The position numbers were made by a program, and so were the translations under genes. A stretch of 64,000 nucleotides of DNA from Anaspis maculata. Its lineage: Eukaryota > Arthropoda > Insecta > Coleoptera > Scraptiidae. Positions 24,330 through 39,942 of this stretch are shown here, piece after piece. The notes beneath the pieces were generated by a model, which was given only the letters and a program-made list of their open reading frames with translations, was not told the DNA's origin and did not search any database. The stretch lies in assembly GCA_949128115.1 (NCBI GenBank), contig OX421962.1:97266935-97330934 (forward strand). The letters are read 5' to 3'. Position 1 is the first letter of the stretch; every line of letters begins with the position of its first letter.

Positions 24330-26080
24330 TGCCAGTTGACCTGCGGGAAAGTACCTGTAGTGGTGTGATTGTTGTGGAATGGTTTCTATGATATTTTTAT
24401 AATTCTGACAATTGAGTTTTGTATTTTGAGTGGTTCGAAATATAGAGATGCAACCATACTCAGCAGATGTAAGAACAGAAGAATGCGATTTACTTACGTT
24501 ATAACTATTCCATTTTCGCACTTGAACATCGCCCACATTCCTTACTCGTCGCTATGGTTACCACTCCATTCTCGCTGTTATTCTTTTGACAATTGACGTT
24601 TCATTCACAACTGTCAACGTTTGACAGCTAGCCGACATCTGCGTGCGACATTGCTCATTCCAGGTTATTGTGCCTTTCAAAGAAGGAAACAATATGTGCC
24701 AGGTATTTCAGCTTTTGTGTCATATGCACGGCCAATACGAAACTCTAGATGGGCTTTCACGGGCTCGACGTAGAGGTAACAGTGAAAAAACGGCCCAATG
24801 ATATTGTTTACAATTATTGTATTGTATTACATACAATACCTCTGTATGTGCACCTTGTGAAGTACAGAAGCTGTATTGTTGGTTGCCTATATTACTTGAG
24901 CGGAGAATAAAAGCACGCTACAAAAATTGTACGGTTGTATTGTTACTTGCCTATGGGAGCTATGCGAAAAATGTGAAAATGCATGGGCTCCACAAAGCGT
25001 AGTAGGTACGTTATTGCCATTCAAAAAAAAAACACCAATATAAAATAAAAAGCAAATAGAGAAATTACACGCGTCAACTACCTATTTTTCGCGACTTTCT
25101 CCCCCTTTTCTGTGTTTTATTCCTTTTTTTAAACGTACTTTAACTCCTTTTTATGCTTTTATTGCGCGATACTTTCCATGCGTTATCTTTTTTTTTGGAC
25201 TCTTCCCCTTCTTTTTTCTGCATTTCATTCCTTCTTTACACGCGTCGACTGCCTTTTTTACGACTTTCTTCCCGTCTCGTGTGATATATTCCTTCTTTTC
25301 GATGGTTTGTTTTACGACTGTTGGCGATTTTTAGCCCTGTTTCTTGTTTTACGGCGCGTTATTTTTAGCTTAATGCTCCCCGTCCATCACCCCTATTTTG
25401 CTCCCCGGTCCCGTTGGTGTGTTATATTTTCGTTCGGGGAGTTGCATATCCTCCCGGCGCTGAAAATACATTGCGTAGTTTCTCAATTCTAATAATTTTT
25501 TTCTTAAAACTTTATTTGTGGATAATCCACATAAACTTTATTTTAAAAACCTTCTTGGACACTGTTTGTAGTTCATTCTTACTTTTGGAATTATCGAAAA
25601 CGGGGTCCCCTTTATGACATGGTCACCGCCTTGGGTTTTTTTTATATTACAGAGAACAAATAATAATAATTATTTATGTGAAAGTTCAGCTTTGGACAAG
25701 GGCTTTGGATGGAAAAATGCCCACCGGTTCTAGTGGGTTTTGGCGTGTTTTGGACAGTACAAGTTGTGTCCAAAACTACTGCTAATACAGAGATAACAAT
25801 TTTGGCACCAATCAGATAAGCCCAAAAAATTATCAAAAATGTTGACTTTGTGACAAAATTGCAGACTGTAAAAAACTCTCCCAAATTTTTCTTAATTTGG
25901 GTCTCATCATTTTCAAAAAAGCACAACAAGTGAGAAAAAATTGAATCCGAACATCGGGACATTTTTTCAAGGTACGTAAATTTTTTTTAGATCAAACCAT
26001 GTTACTTATTTAGGTGCATGATTTTGAAAAAATTTCAATTGGGAGAATTCAAAGTGATTCTGCTTAACGTTCTGAAAATC
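24330..26080. other. Region without a recognised gene
   Basis: AT-rich sequence. A cluster of TTGACA/TGTCAA words lies at 24590-24640, like those in the promoters at 46.8 kb and 26.85 kb, but no coding exon follows it. I searched the minus strand here for the second JAZF1 finger (a CGKSYK-like exon) and did not find it. Confidence 0.45.
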
Positions 26081-26084
26081 TTAC

Positions 26085-26745
26085 AATTTGTGGTAGTTCT
26101 TGTAGTGGTACTTGATGCCATTCACGTTCTTATACCTCTTGTGGCATCCGGGCAGGTTGCACAGATATGGTTTCTTGTGATCTTCCTCAAATGTGTACAA
26201 TTTACGATTCTGATCGCTACCAAACAAAAAATACACATTAAATAATACATCGACTTGATTTGAATCAAGTGCATTACACAAAAGCCTTCAGTTCAGGTGA
26301 CAATTCATCGGCGTCCAGTCCGAGCTCCTTGATGCTGCCGGATTTCTCGTATGGATCGACAGCGTATTTTGAGAATTTGAAAGGAGTTATCAAAGATTTG
26401 ATGTCTTTGGGGCAGATGGTCTTTACTCTGATTTCAGGAGTCACCACGCATGGGTTGATAGGTTGGTTCATGGGCTGCGGAACAGGATCATCAGGTTTGC
26501 TGAATCTTGATACATAGCTCATTCGTATGTATTCTGGCTTATCCTTCTCCAACTGCTCCAGTTTTTGTGCGCTGAAATCTTAGCAAAAAAACAACCATTT
26601 GAATTCTTGATCTTGGTTGGAGCATTCCTGAAACCGTTCTTTCCTTACCCAAGTGTTCCAGTTCGATGTGCGTAATTAAATCCGGAAGATTTTTGTAGAT
26701 TTTTTTACAATTTTCAAATTTGCAGTTATTTAGAAAAAGGGACAT
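26085..26745 (-). CDS. JAZF1: JAZF1-like C2H2 zinc-finger protein (3' end unresolved)
   Basis: Three spliced exons: 26745-26649, 26578-26278 and 26216-26085. All junctions keep frame (phases 1, 2 and 2). The N-terminus MSLFLNNCKFENCKKIYKNL with HIELEH is the first finger, as in JAZF1. The middle reads KPEYIRMSYVSRFSKP, matching the family's TYVALSYINRF region. The third exon carries the hallmark finger CNLPGCHKRYKNVNGIKYHY, nearly identical to vertebrate JAZF1. JAZF1 proteins are nuclear and act in transcriptional regulation and NuA4-type acetyltransferase complexes. The frame reaches TAA at 26083-26081, but GTAAGA at 26084 is a good donor within the last codons, so a downstream exon is likely. 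The expected second finger (CxC GKSYKT type) was not found down to 21.9 kb. Either it is lost, or it lies elsewhere, or this is a short form. Confidence 0.82.
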
Positions 26746-26799
26746 TTTGGTGTTTTCAATATGGGGTTTTATTTAATAAACACTTTTTATATTATTTGT

Positions 26800-26910
26800 T
26801 ATTGTTGTAAGTAGAAAGTTGAAAAAAACGGCATTACTTTGAAATGAAAGCTGTCATACTGTCAACGTCAAAATTGAAAACTGAAATACTGAGCTGACAT
26901 GACATGAGGT
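26800..26910 (-). promoter_or_regulatory. Candidate promoter of the JAZF1-like gene
   Basis: Starting about 95 bp upstream of the start codon is a run of CTGTCA, CTGTCAACGTCA and CTGACATGACA words. It resembles the TGACAG-rich segment between mRpL30 and RWDD1. No TATA box is evident. Confidence 0.35.
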
Positions 26911-27347
26911 GGAGGTGAGTCGACTTGATTCTAAAACGAAGCTTTTTATTTTATTATTTTGGGAAAGTTTCTCACGTTTCATGTTTTTCAAAGCGTAGAA
27001 AATAGGAATAACTTTTCCAGTGCACCACAATACGAAAAGTTTTATAGTTCGCGCGTTTCGAGATTCATAAATTTTACACTGGTAGCGACATCTCACAGCT
27101 TCGATAAGCAATACATAAAGAAATTTCAGTATGACATTCTGCAGAAAACTTTCGCTCACATTCAGCCTCCTAGCGGAAGAAAAAATGTCCTAAACAGATG
27201 AGTGTCACTTTCACGACTTCGGTTCGTAACTAACGTAACTATTCATCAACTCTGTCATCAACTATTCGCAACGCAAGACGGACTGCCGCCGCCGGTGCCG
27301 GTTGAGTTGCAACTTGCAACCAAAGGTTGACAGATAGCTGAGCCAAT

Positions 27348-27674
27348 GGGCGCTTCCATTTACAACACTTTCCTCGGGTTCCACCAAAATTTTAAGAGCA
27401 GATTAAATCTATCACGCTGATAGTTGCTATGCACCAGCCAATAGGATGGCCAGTTGCTTAGTTACTATCAGAGTGATAAAGTTATCACGCTGATAAAAGT
27501 TTGGTGGAACCCGAGGTTAGTGTCGGTTTGTGTCAACAGAAGTCGGTTTGTGTAACTTATGTGTCGATGACACACAGTAACGTCAGTAACACCATAACAC
27601 AGATCAAATGGAACGCATTTGTGCCGATTTGTGTCGACACAAGTCGACTTGTGTCGGTAAATGGAAAGCGCCCA
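27348..27674. mobile_element. Palindromic element with a nested MITE
   Basis: CCAATGGGCGCTTCCATTTA at 27343-27362 is the near reverse complement of GTAAATGGAAAGCGCCCAAT at about 27658-27677. Internal GTGTCGG / CCGACAC words also mirror each other. The left arm is broken by the hairpin MITE at 27372-27516. Confidence 0.6.
27372..27516. mobile_element. Hairpin MITE, CCTCGGGTTCCACCAAA termini
   Basis: The termini CCTCGGGTTCCACCAAA and TTTGGTGGAACCCGAGG are exact reverse complements. The subterminal TATCACGCTGATA word recurs in both arms. The core GCCAATAGGATGGCCAGTTG is shared with the MITE at 28518-28667. Confidence 0.85.
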
Positions 27675-27811
27675 ATGACGTTCAAATTCGGTAACGGGGC
27701 TTGTAAGTCCGACTTGCATGCTTTGCAATATTGCAACCAATGCAAAGTTGCGCGGCGCCGTCACACATTTAAAACTCTCTAAATTTTCCAGGGGTGTCTC
27801 ATTACTCATTA

Positions 27812-27945
27812 GGTCTGTTTCTTTGTCCTGCTCTAACTTACTCTGGACTCCGGAGCAGACGTTGCCTAGCAACGACCAATCAGACAGCTCCATTTTCTGC
27901 TCTAAGCACTCCAGAGTAAGTTAGAGCAGGACAAAGAAACAGACC
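27812..27945. mobile_element. Hairpin MITE with TA target duplication
   Basis: The 134-bp element has GGTCTGTTTCTTTGTCCTGC mirrored by GCAGGACAAAGAAACAGACC, continuing inward through TCTAACTTACTCTGG. TA flanks both ends (27810-27811, 27946-27947), as for Tc1/mariner-type insertion. The core GTTGCCTAGCAACGACCAAT recurs in other MITEs here. Confidence 0.85.
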
Positions 27946-27968
27946 TATTGTCAGCAATACGTGTACAA

Positions 27969-28113
27969 AATCCATCTTTCCCATGACAGAAATCACTTGC
28001 GCGCATACCTGTGAGCGCATACTTCCACAAGACAAGTACAAACGGCTACTACAAGAGACCGTTAGTTTTGGGTTCACAGGTATGCGTGAAACTCCCGTGG
28101 GAAAGATAGATTG
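27969..28113. mobile_element. MITE-B copy 1 (uninterrupted)
   Basis: The termini ATCCATCTTTCCCATGACAG and CCCGTGGGAAAGATAGAT mirror each other. Subterminal GCGCATACCTGTGAGCGCAT pairs with GGGTTCACAGGTATGCGTG. A second copy at 44588-44850 is interrupted by another element, and this one shows the empty site. Confidence 0.85.
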
Positions 28114-28517
28114 TAGGCAGTTACCTCTCCTAGGGTCTATGCTCCTAGGCAGTACGGCTAGATGCGCGCGGTAAATCAAAGTTCAAAGTTGAACCATTGA
28201 GCGAAAAATTTCAAGAGCAACGGTGACGTTTCTGTCACTGATGATGGTTTTACAAGACATTCACTTCTGTTTGACTCGCAAGGTGAATTTCAGAAATGAA
28301 GGGCAAATACCAGAACAAAGTCCTTTCAGTAATTCACTATTTATATTAAAAATTTCGAAAACGATTCGCTGTAAAGCTGTTTTAGAATAATTAGAAGTTG
28401 CATGTAGCGTGGCGCCATCCATCAGCCTATGACAAAGGGTTGCCTTGGGGCCTCTTCGAATATTTTTACTCAACGCTAAGGGTGTAGGGTGAATTCCATC
28501 CTAGAAACTGCACTTAC

Positions 28518-28667
28518 AGCTAGTTCCACCAGTTTTGTGAGCGAATTCACTTCATCATGCTCATAGATGCTAATGCTACGCAACAGCCAATGGCATGGCA
28601 TGGCCAGTTGCCTAGTTACTATGAGCGCGATAAAGTTAATTCGCTCATAGACTGATGGAACTGGTCG
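28518..28667. mobile_element. Hairpin MITE related to 27372-27516
   Basis: TAGTTCCACCAGTTTTGTGA and GAGCGAATTCAC are mirrored by GTTAATTCGCTCATAGACTG and ATGGAACTGGTC. The core CAATGGCATGGCATGGCCAG followed by TTGCCTAGTTACTATGAGCG matches the core of the other element. Confidence 0.75.
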
Positions 28668-28840
28668 TAGTGGCCGTGAGGCATGCTGAATGACTGCGAA
28701 GGTAACCTGACAACCAGACCATAGATAAATCAGACACTGGCTACCCTGCCAGCGAGTAAAATTTTCGAATTTAGTGCCAATACATGCAACGCCATCTGGG
28801 GGACCCAAGCGCATTTTTTCGAAAGCATCAGCTCTTACTG

Positions 28841-31800
28841 TGTGCACCAAGGAGGTTAGAATATAAGGAGGGAACGTAACCCAGCTTGTAGGCGAGGAAA
28901 TTTGATGCGGAACGGGGTGAGGGGAAGTCATGTATTTGAGTATGCAACCCGTAAGTTATGAACCACCCGAAGGCACACGAATCACAGAGGTCTATCCCAC
29001 AGAATTATACAGCAAAGTGACAGCATATCATTCGTTTTTGTGGTTAAATTTTTCCATTTGTCAGTTTCGCTCTTCAATGTGGCATTTTCAGTCGCTTTTG
29101 AGGTTTTTTAATGTGAAAACCACAGCGATCGCCGTTCAGAGACAGTTTTTCCAAGCAGAAGACAATCCAAACTAGAAAATACTGTTGCACAAGTAAGTGA
29201 ACCTGGAACAATAAATTTTGAAGTTACGAATATGCCCAATTCAAGATTTGCAGCTCCAAATGATTTGATTGTATCCTCTACGACGTGTGCCCCTGTTCAG
29301 TGCCGAATTAAAAAGGACATAACCGCCTTGCAAACTCATGGAAGACCAAACAAATGAAAAGCTCGAGCAAGCCAAAGTATGCCTCCTGCACTGCCCAGTG
29401 CACAGCTGCTGTGTACCTACCTATTTAACCTAGTACAGTTACCAATATTGTGCGTACGGACCTACGTGTGTGTTGTACTAGTGTGCACCTACACCGGATA
29501 ATTCATACTTATAAAATGGAAGCAAGTCAATTAGGTAATTGAGAGTCAAAAATGCCACAAAATTTTGATAATATTGGTTTTATCTTTCCAAATTCAAGGA
29601 TGCCTATTTTTGGATTTCACAGGCACGATCGAAGAGAAGATACTGCCTTTTACTCAAGAAGAAAGTGAACAAAGAAAAGAAAAAAGTCACTTGAAGTATG
29701 ACCGCCTCGGCCCAGTCAACCTTCAAGTTCTTTTGTGCATAGGTGATGATTTGATGAAATGGATATGATGTGAGGCTTAGCTTTAGGAGGCCTAGATCTT
29801 AGTTTAGAGCACCATGATGAAAGGCATTGAAAAACTACAGAATAATGATGAATCAGAAGAACGATACTGCTTGGCCCAAGAATTATTATTGAAACTTGAG
29901 TAAATCTCTTCGAAAATTTACAATTGAAAATAACTTTTCCATATTCAAGATCTCTGAACCTCACCAGAACATTCCATAATCAATAAGGAAGGATCGAGCA
30001 CTACTGGTGGTCTCTGAAGAAGTAATGGAAAGATGGAGTGAATATTTCCAAGAGTTACTGAGTGCACAACCAAGGTAGACTGATGAAGACGACATTAACA
30101 AAGAAAATACGATCGAAGACAGAAATGAAGGGACGCTAACAGAAGACCTGAAAGAACAAAAGCATTCCTGAAACTGAAAAACGGCAAAGCTTCTGGACAT
30201 GATAAATTTACATCAAAGATAATAAATAGCTTTGGGAGAAGAGGGAAAAAGATTGCTGCTGGAAATCTACAATATAAAGCATAGAAAAGAAAAGGGGGTT
30301 CTTAACGAGTGTGCAAACCATAAATGCATCACCTTGCTGAACATGCCAATGAAAATATACAACTACTGGGAAAGAAACTGAAAAAGACAATAGAGTCAAC
30401 GTTGCTGAACACTCAAAGTGGACTCCGAAAAAAAGGTAGCGTGCAAAGCCTCATCTTCACAATGCATCAAAAAATTCAGAGAGCAACGAGGAGTGAAAAA
30501 GAAACTAACTAGTGCTATAAAAAGTCTGTACAAGAATACCACCAGTATTATGTACTACTAAGACACTAATAAATAAAAAAGAAGTAACAAAGAAGACCAA
30601 GCTGAAAGTACCTATAATACGATTTTCAGATCAGTACTAACTGATGACTCACAGGTGAGACATGGAGGCATGGCTTATCTAAGAGAATGCAGAAGAAGCG
30701 TGAAGCAACGGGAATGAAGTATGCGTCTGCGGAGTAAAAAAAAAATACTGAGGAGACACAATTCGTAACCCCGAGTAAGAAAAGAGCTAAGATGAGGCCT
30801 GCAACAAAATTTGTAGATAAGGGACAACTGAGTTGTTGAGGACGCCTAGAGAGCATGAACGAGGATAGACCAGTAGAACGATAAGCGAGAATGACAGGAA
30901 TAAGAAATCAGGAAAGACAAAAAGAAGCATACGACGCAACAGTAAGATAAATAACAGAAAATTGACTGAGCTGGAATAAAGGAAGAACGCTCGCTGAAGA
31001 CAAGAGACGATGAGAAGTTCATACATCAAGAAAAATTTGATACTTGATGTCGAGAAAGAACTGAGTTTTATTGTTGATATTTTATGAGAATGTTACATTT
31101 TTATTTGTATTATTCACACTACGCCGCAAAATAAAAGGATGTTGATAAATATAAAACAAAATTCGACTGCAACATCTTGTCATCATCAGTGTTGCACCTC
31201 TTCTGTTTTCTTTCAATCTTTGTCATCCATTTCAGCCCTTTTTCGTCATCTCCCAACTATTGCCTCAGAGTTCTGCCCTCCTTCAGCGATTCCTGACATG
31301 ACCTCAAGTGCTCCATCGTCTCACTCCTTTCCACAACATGATATACCCTGGTAGCTTCCAGTAGCTACTCGTCTGTACCCCATCACCACACCACAACCGT
31401 GCAAATCGCTGCTTCCAGCCTTCACGTTTGGATTAAGCGTGCATCTAGGCACTTTGCCTTGTAGCTCTTTGTATTCTTGGTTTGGCATATCTAGAGTCTT
31501 GTAGCTTGTTTATCTGCACCTGCTTCTGTTCGTCTGTGTTCCTTCTGTTCTGCTTTCCATTTCTGCTACGCTATGCCTTTTTGCTTTTTCTGCTCGAAAA
31601 ATTTCTTTCTGGGCGGTGACCGCTAGTGGTCTTGGCATCCAAAAGCCATGAAAGCTACTGATTCCGCCATTATGAAAAAGGGAAATTGGTAAAGGAAAAA
31701 CACAAACACAAAAACTGACTGATTCTGTCACTACGCTATTCGCAGTGACAGATTCATGATTCTGTGGGATGGACCTCTGTGACTCGTGGTCGTGTGCCTT

Positions 31801-31910
31801 CGTGTGGTTCATAACTTACGGGTTGCATACCCAGAACGTGACGTCACACGGCTTCACTTTTTTGAGCTCATGTTCCCTCCTGCTATAATTATAACCTCCT
31901 TGGTGTGCAC
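28841..31910. mobile_element. 3.1-kb block bounded by inverted repeats of about 160 bp
   Basis: The left arm (28841-29009) and right arm (31757-31910) share TGTGCACCAAGGAGGTTA at the outer edge. They also share GTATGCAACCCGTAAGTTAT with GAACCAC, and TCACAGAGGTC with TCCCACAGAAT, in inverted orientation, with a diverged patch between. The interior carries a dead non-LTR reverse transcriptase (29985-30530). No transposase is seen. It is either a composite foldback or two opposed copies of one repeat. Confidence 0.6.
29985..30530 (+). pseudogene. Dead non-LTR reverse transcriptase (RTE-like)
   Basis: Read across several frames, it gives VSEEVMERWSEYFQELLSAQ, then FLKLKNGKASGHDKFTSKII, then CITLLNMPMKIY and SGLRKKGSVQSLIFTMHQ. 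These match in order the linker, finger and palm motifs of RTE-type reverse transcriptases (KNGKAxGxD; GFRxGRSxxDxIFT). Many frameshifts and stops show long decay. Confidence 0.7.
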
Positions 31911-32543
31911 GCTATTCTCTGGTTTGCACGAAGCTGAGCATTGAATCAGCAAGGTTCATTACGTAATCACAGACGATTTACCATTTGAAATCATTTTATT
32001 TGTCACCACGTACACTGTGTCAAACTTGAGTTCAGTTCAACTAAATTATTCCTACCAACAATTCTATTTTGACATCCCTAGAACAAAATGCGGCAGCGGT
32101 AAAATAAAACAAGGATAAGAGGGTCAATTAAAAAAAAAAGAACCATATAGCCTCAATTGACAAAAATCGCAACTAAGGAGGTATTTTATTTATTTAATTT
32201 CTAACGCTGTACAATATGCAATAGTGTCACTTTTTTAGAAGTACACACCTCGTACTCCGTTAAACGCCAGGCGAACTAGAACGTAAGCTCAAAGTCACCG
32301 ATAACTGAGATGGAAATTATGGGTATCGCAGGGTACCCAAGTGTGGTTCTGTGGGTCCGCCTTGCGCCTGAACGGAGGGCACCTACACGGAAAAAAATGT
32401 CCTATTGCTGAATTAATGGATTTAACGTGTGTTGTGAAGTTACATGATGTTGATGCAACAAGATTTTTTGTTTTTTTAATTTTATATAATCTGGAATTGA
32501 TGGTAAAATCTCGGTTTTTGGTTCGAGTCTCCTGCGGCTGCAT

Positions 32544-36393
<3,850 letters not shown>

Positions 36394-36589
36394 TTTGCTC
36401 GTTTTTTGATGTGTTTCGGTGAACTAAACCTGAAACGGGTCACAAATATTAGGCCGTTGGCTGGAAGGGCGTTGTGTTTCACAAAAAAATCAATCCCCCA
36501 AAGGTTACGGGACTATGGAGAGGTGAACGGTGAAGTTACGTAACGAAATTGTAGGTGTGCGGTTTTGCGAATTTCCCAAACTTTCCACC

Positions 36590-37170
36590 CGCCGGGGAAT
36601 GTCGCAAACGTCGGAAATACAGGCCCGAATCGAAGCCCGAGGCGACTTTATTTCAACTTTGAGCTGAAATTGACACTTTGACGCTCAACAATGGCGCGGT
36701 AATACGTAACCATCGGTCTCCGGGACGACGAAGATCTAGGCGGCGGGCGGCCGTCCCGGAGGCCGAGCCGATCGAAGGCGGCCGGAAATTCTTGCAACGT
36801 CGCATCGGATCTTCGAGTTACGGGCAGTTTTGGACCGTTTGGCGGCAGGATGATGGGGTTCGACACGGGATATTGGGGGATGAACCAAACTACTCACTGA
36901 ACTCGACGCCGACTTACCACAGGACAGTGTCAGGAGGAGGTGACCCAGCACTTGGAATGTGTACTTTGGAGTGACAGTTCGGGGCAGAAATGCAACAGCG
37001 CAACTGCAGAACCGCGCAGCCGGCCGGGCCGGGCGGTGCGTGCGGGGTCGGACCGTGCCGCGCGGCCACCGAGCAACATCTCGGTTGCTTTGGGGAGCGA
37101 GAGGTGGCGACGGTGCAGGTGCCTATAAATGCGGCCGGTAATCCATTGCGACGTGAATCTGACAGCGCGG
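36590..37170 (-). promoter_or_regulatory. GC-rich, CpG-rich segment, candidate ATPsynC promoter region
   Basis: A strong local rise in G+C and CpG (36590-37160), upstream of the first ATPsynC coding exon and separated from it by a probable 5' UTR intron. The open frames on both strands reflect composition. A CTATAAATG word at about 37124 is on the plus strand and may be accidental. Confidence 0.4.
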
Positions 37171-37229
37171 TTAATTCAAAGTTGGGGCCGGTATTTTCAT
37201 CTCGAGATTAGGAGCCTCCCAGATATACA

Positions 37230-38035
37230 GAGTGTTTCGCTTTCGCACTTTGGTTACAAGCCTCTAGGGTAGATTCCCCATCAAAAATGGACCAGGAAAA
37301 AATATAACTTCGATGTCCTAAAATGCTCTGTTTTAAAGTTACAGGGTGTTCAAGTTAAAATGCCCAGAATCGATTTTTTGAGATAACTTTTGAACCGTTT
37401 AACCAATTTTGTTCAAAGAACCAAAGTTCACTGAAATAGGTCTCTACAGAAAAATAGTAACGTGTTTCAAAAAAAAAAATTCAAGGGCTTATTATGAGGG
37501 CGTGTGGGGGGGGGTTCTAGTTTTTTCTCCTTTTTTTTACCCCCTGGGTTATAGTTTTTCAAATTATTTTTATTTTTGGATTCCACGTTCAATTTAAAGA
37601 AAAAGTTACCTACTCTTGCAAAATTTTGATTAGAAACTTCATTGTTGAGATATTTGGGTTCGAAACTTCGCAAAACATCTCAAAATCGCCACCTTCCAGA
37701 GCCCAAATTATTTTTTTCCTGAAAACACATTTCTCAGCAAAAAATGGTGGTTTATAAACTGAAAACAGTTGACACCTATAAAACATATTTCAGTTGAGGA
37801 ATCATGAATTTTCCTCGATTTGCATATTTGGGCCTTTGAAAGTGGCGTTTTTGAGATGTTTTTCCAAAGTTTCAAACCCAAATATCTCAAAAATGAGGCC
37901 TCTATAATCAACATTTTGCAAGAGCAGTTTTTTTCCAAATCAAAAGGAGAATTTAAAATAAAAATAATTTGAAAAAATAACTAGGAGGGTAAAAACTAGG
38001 AGGGTAGGGGAATGAGAACACCCCCACCCTACCCT
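37230..38035. repeat. Palindromic dispersed repeat (DR2 family)
   Basis: 37550-37690 is the reverse complement of 37840-37985 (shared CAAATTATTTTTATTTT, GAGATATTTGGGTT, AACATCTCAAAA). The left half also matches 58240-58580 block by block (TTTTGAACCGTT, AAAATAGGTCTCTA..., TTCCACGTTCAATTTA). It is a dispersed element, with one arm copied in inverse here. Confidence 0.65.
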
Positions 38036-38597
38036 ACTTTAAAATTTCAAATAACAATATTTACCTTGTTATACATATTAGACTGAAGGTAATAAAATTT
38101 TCTTTCTGAAAAAAATAATTACCAGGTTTTTCAAACCACCCTCTCTAACCCTTTTAAACTAGAAGTTACAGTTTTGCGGAAGTCTGCACACCTACCACAT
38201 GGTGTGTATGTGGTACGTGTAAAATTCTAAGAATGCCCAATTACCGACTCCCGAAGATATTGCTACGAGCGGCGATTTTGGAGAACCCGCGATCTTTCTA
38301 GACTCTTCCCATTAGGTCGCAGCATAGACGGTCGCAGTCTACAAGTGCGGACGGTCTAGTGCGTTTCAGAACTTCCAGAGCACGCGTGTAGGCTTTTGCC
38401 CGTGGAACTGAATGGAAACTTCAGCAGTGGGTTAAGACACATCTGTCCATTTTGGCGGAGGTGCTGGCTTCACCGCAGGGTGGGATTACACGCGAAAGGT
38501 GTAAGATTATTCGGGAGTCGCCTAGAAATCGTATGCCGGTCACTGTGGAATTTGCTGGAGGTCCCATGGAACATATTCGAGATTGATTAGTCGGACC

Positions 38598-39846
38598 TAT
38601 ACAGGCGGGTGTCCCGAAAATACACCGACAACGTTCTAGGGCAGCTTCCTCTCATCAAAACAAGAAATAAAAGTTTCTATGAATATGAGTCCGGAAACGC
38701 TTCCTAAGGGAGCTACAGGCCCCTAAAGGTGGGACCCTAATATTTCCGAAATCGTTACAGGGAAATCAATAAAACTTGACACATTTAATAACCTTCTTAT
38801 GCCTAGCAAAATTTGAATGCCTAAAGGTGCGTTCAGTCAGCTTATTTAGTCGCTGTTTTAGTTTCAGTCGTTGTCGTAACAGAGAAGAGCGTTCATACAG
38901 CAAGATTTAGTCGTAAGAATTGACCAATAGGAGCTCGAATGATACTGCGCGAACCTTCATCTTCATACGGTCCGTGTTCATAATGGGTAGTATTAATATA
39001 AAAACTCGTAAAAAAATAAGCATAAATAAGTATTTGCTTACATTTATGAGGAGTACAACTCCTCTGAAATCGAAGCAAATGCTTATGCTATTTTTTTATT
39101 GATACATACAACCTATTGCCATCACCATCCATGCTCATACCTTATACCGGTAATTACGCAACCTGCAAGTCGGCATCATACGACCAAGTTCGGAATTCTT
39201 ACGACTAAAATTAAAACTAAAACTCTGTATGAACGCCGCGCATATGACGCGTGCTTTCTACTTTCAAATTTACGACAACGACTACGACTAAAACTAAAAC
39301 CAAGCTGACTGAACCCACCTTAACAAGAATGAAGTTGCTTTGGAATAGTTTTTTTTTCGCCATGAATATCGTAATGGAAAAATCAGCATTTCTGACCACG
39401 TTTTCATACATTCAAACTCAAATATCTCGTAAACGGTGCGTCTATCGAGATTGAACAAAGGGACCTTTTTTTGGTAGAAAACTCCAATATTCCATAATGT
39501 TTTGTTAAATTTGGAAACAATCCACATTTAAAAAAGTAAGGGTTATTTTTACCCTCACACTTTAGTAAATTTATAATTTACCCACCTCCGGTAAATTATT
39601 TTGGAACTAATCTTGCCTCATTTTGTTGAGCATAAGAAGGTTAGTGAATGTGTCAAGTTTGATTGATTTGCCTTAAACGGTTTCGGAGATATTGAATAAA
39701 AACCATCTTCAGGGTCCCACCTTTAGGGGCCTGTAGCTGCCTTAGGAAGCACTTCCGGATCCATGTTTATAGGAACTTTTTTTCTTGTTTTGATGAGAGA
39801 AAGCTGCCCTAGAGCGTTGTCGGTAAATTTTCGGGACACCTGTATA
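38598..39846. mobile_element. Foldback element FB-C with nested MITE
   Basis: The termini TATACAGG and CCTGTATA are followed by GTGTCCCGAAAAT / ATTTTCGGGACAC and by CCTAAAGGTGGGACCC / GGGTCCCACCTTTAGG. The arms, about 220 bp and longer, enclose MITE-A copy 4. The right end abuts a reverse-transcriptase remnant. Confidence 0.8.
38824..39321. mobile_element. MITE-A copy 4 (long form)
   Basis: 498 bp with the family termini AAGGTGCGTTCAGTCAGC and AGCTGACTGAACCCACCTT. It is about three times longer than copies 1-3 and has a different interior, so it may be closer to a parent element. It sits inside foldback FB-C. Confidence 0.75.
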
Positions 39847-39942
39847 AAGCACCGTCCTCGGCCTAGACGGCAGTATTCAAATGGAAGTGATCGAGTGTGA
39901 TAGAAGCGAAGTAGTACCTGCGATATTTCCAAGCGTAAATAA

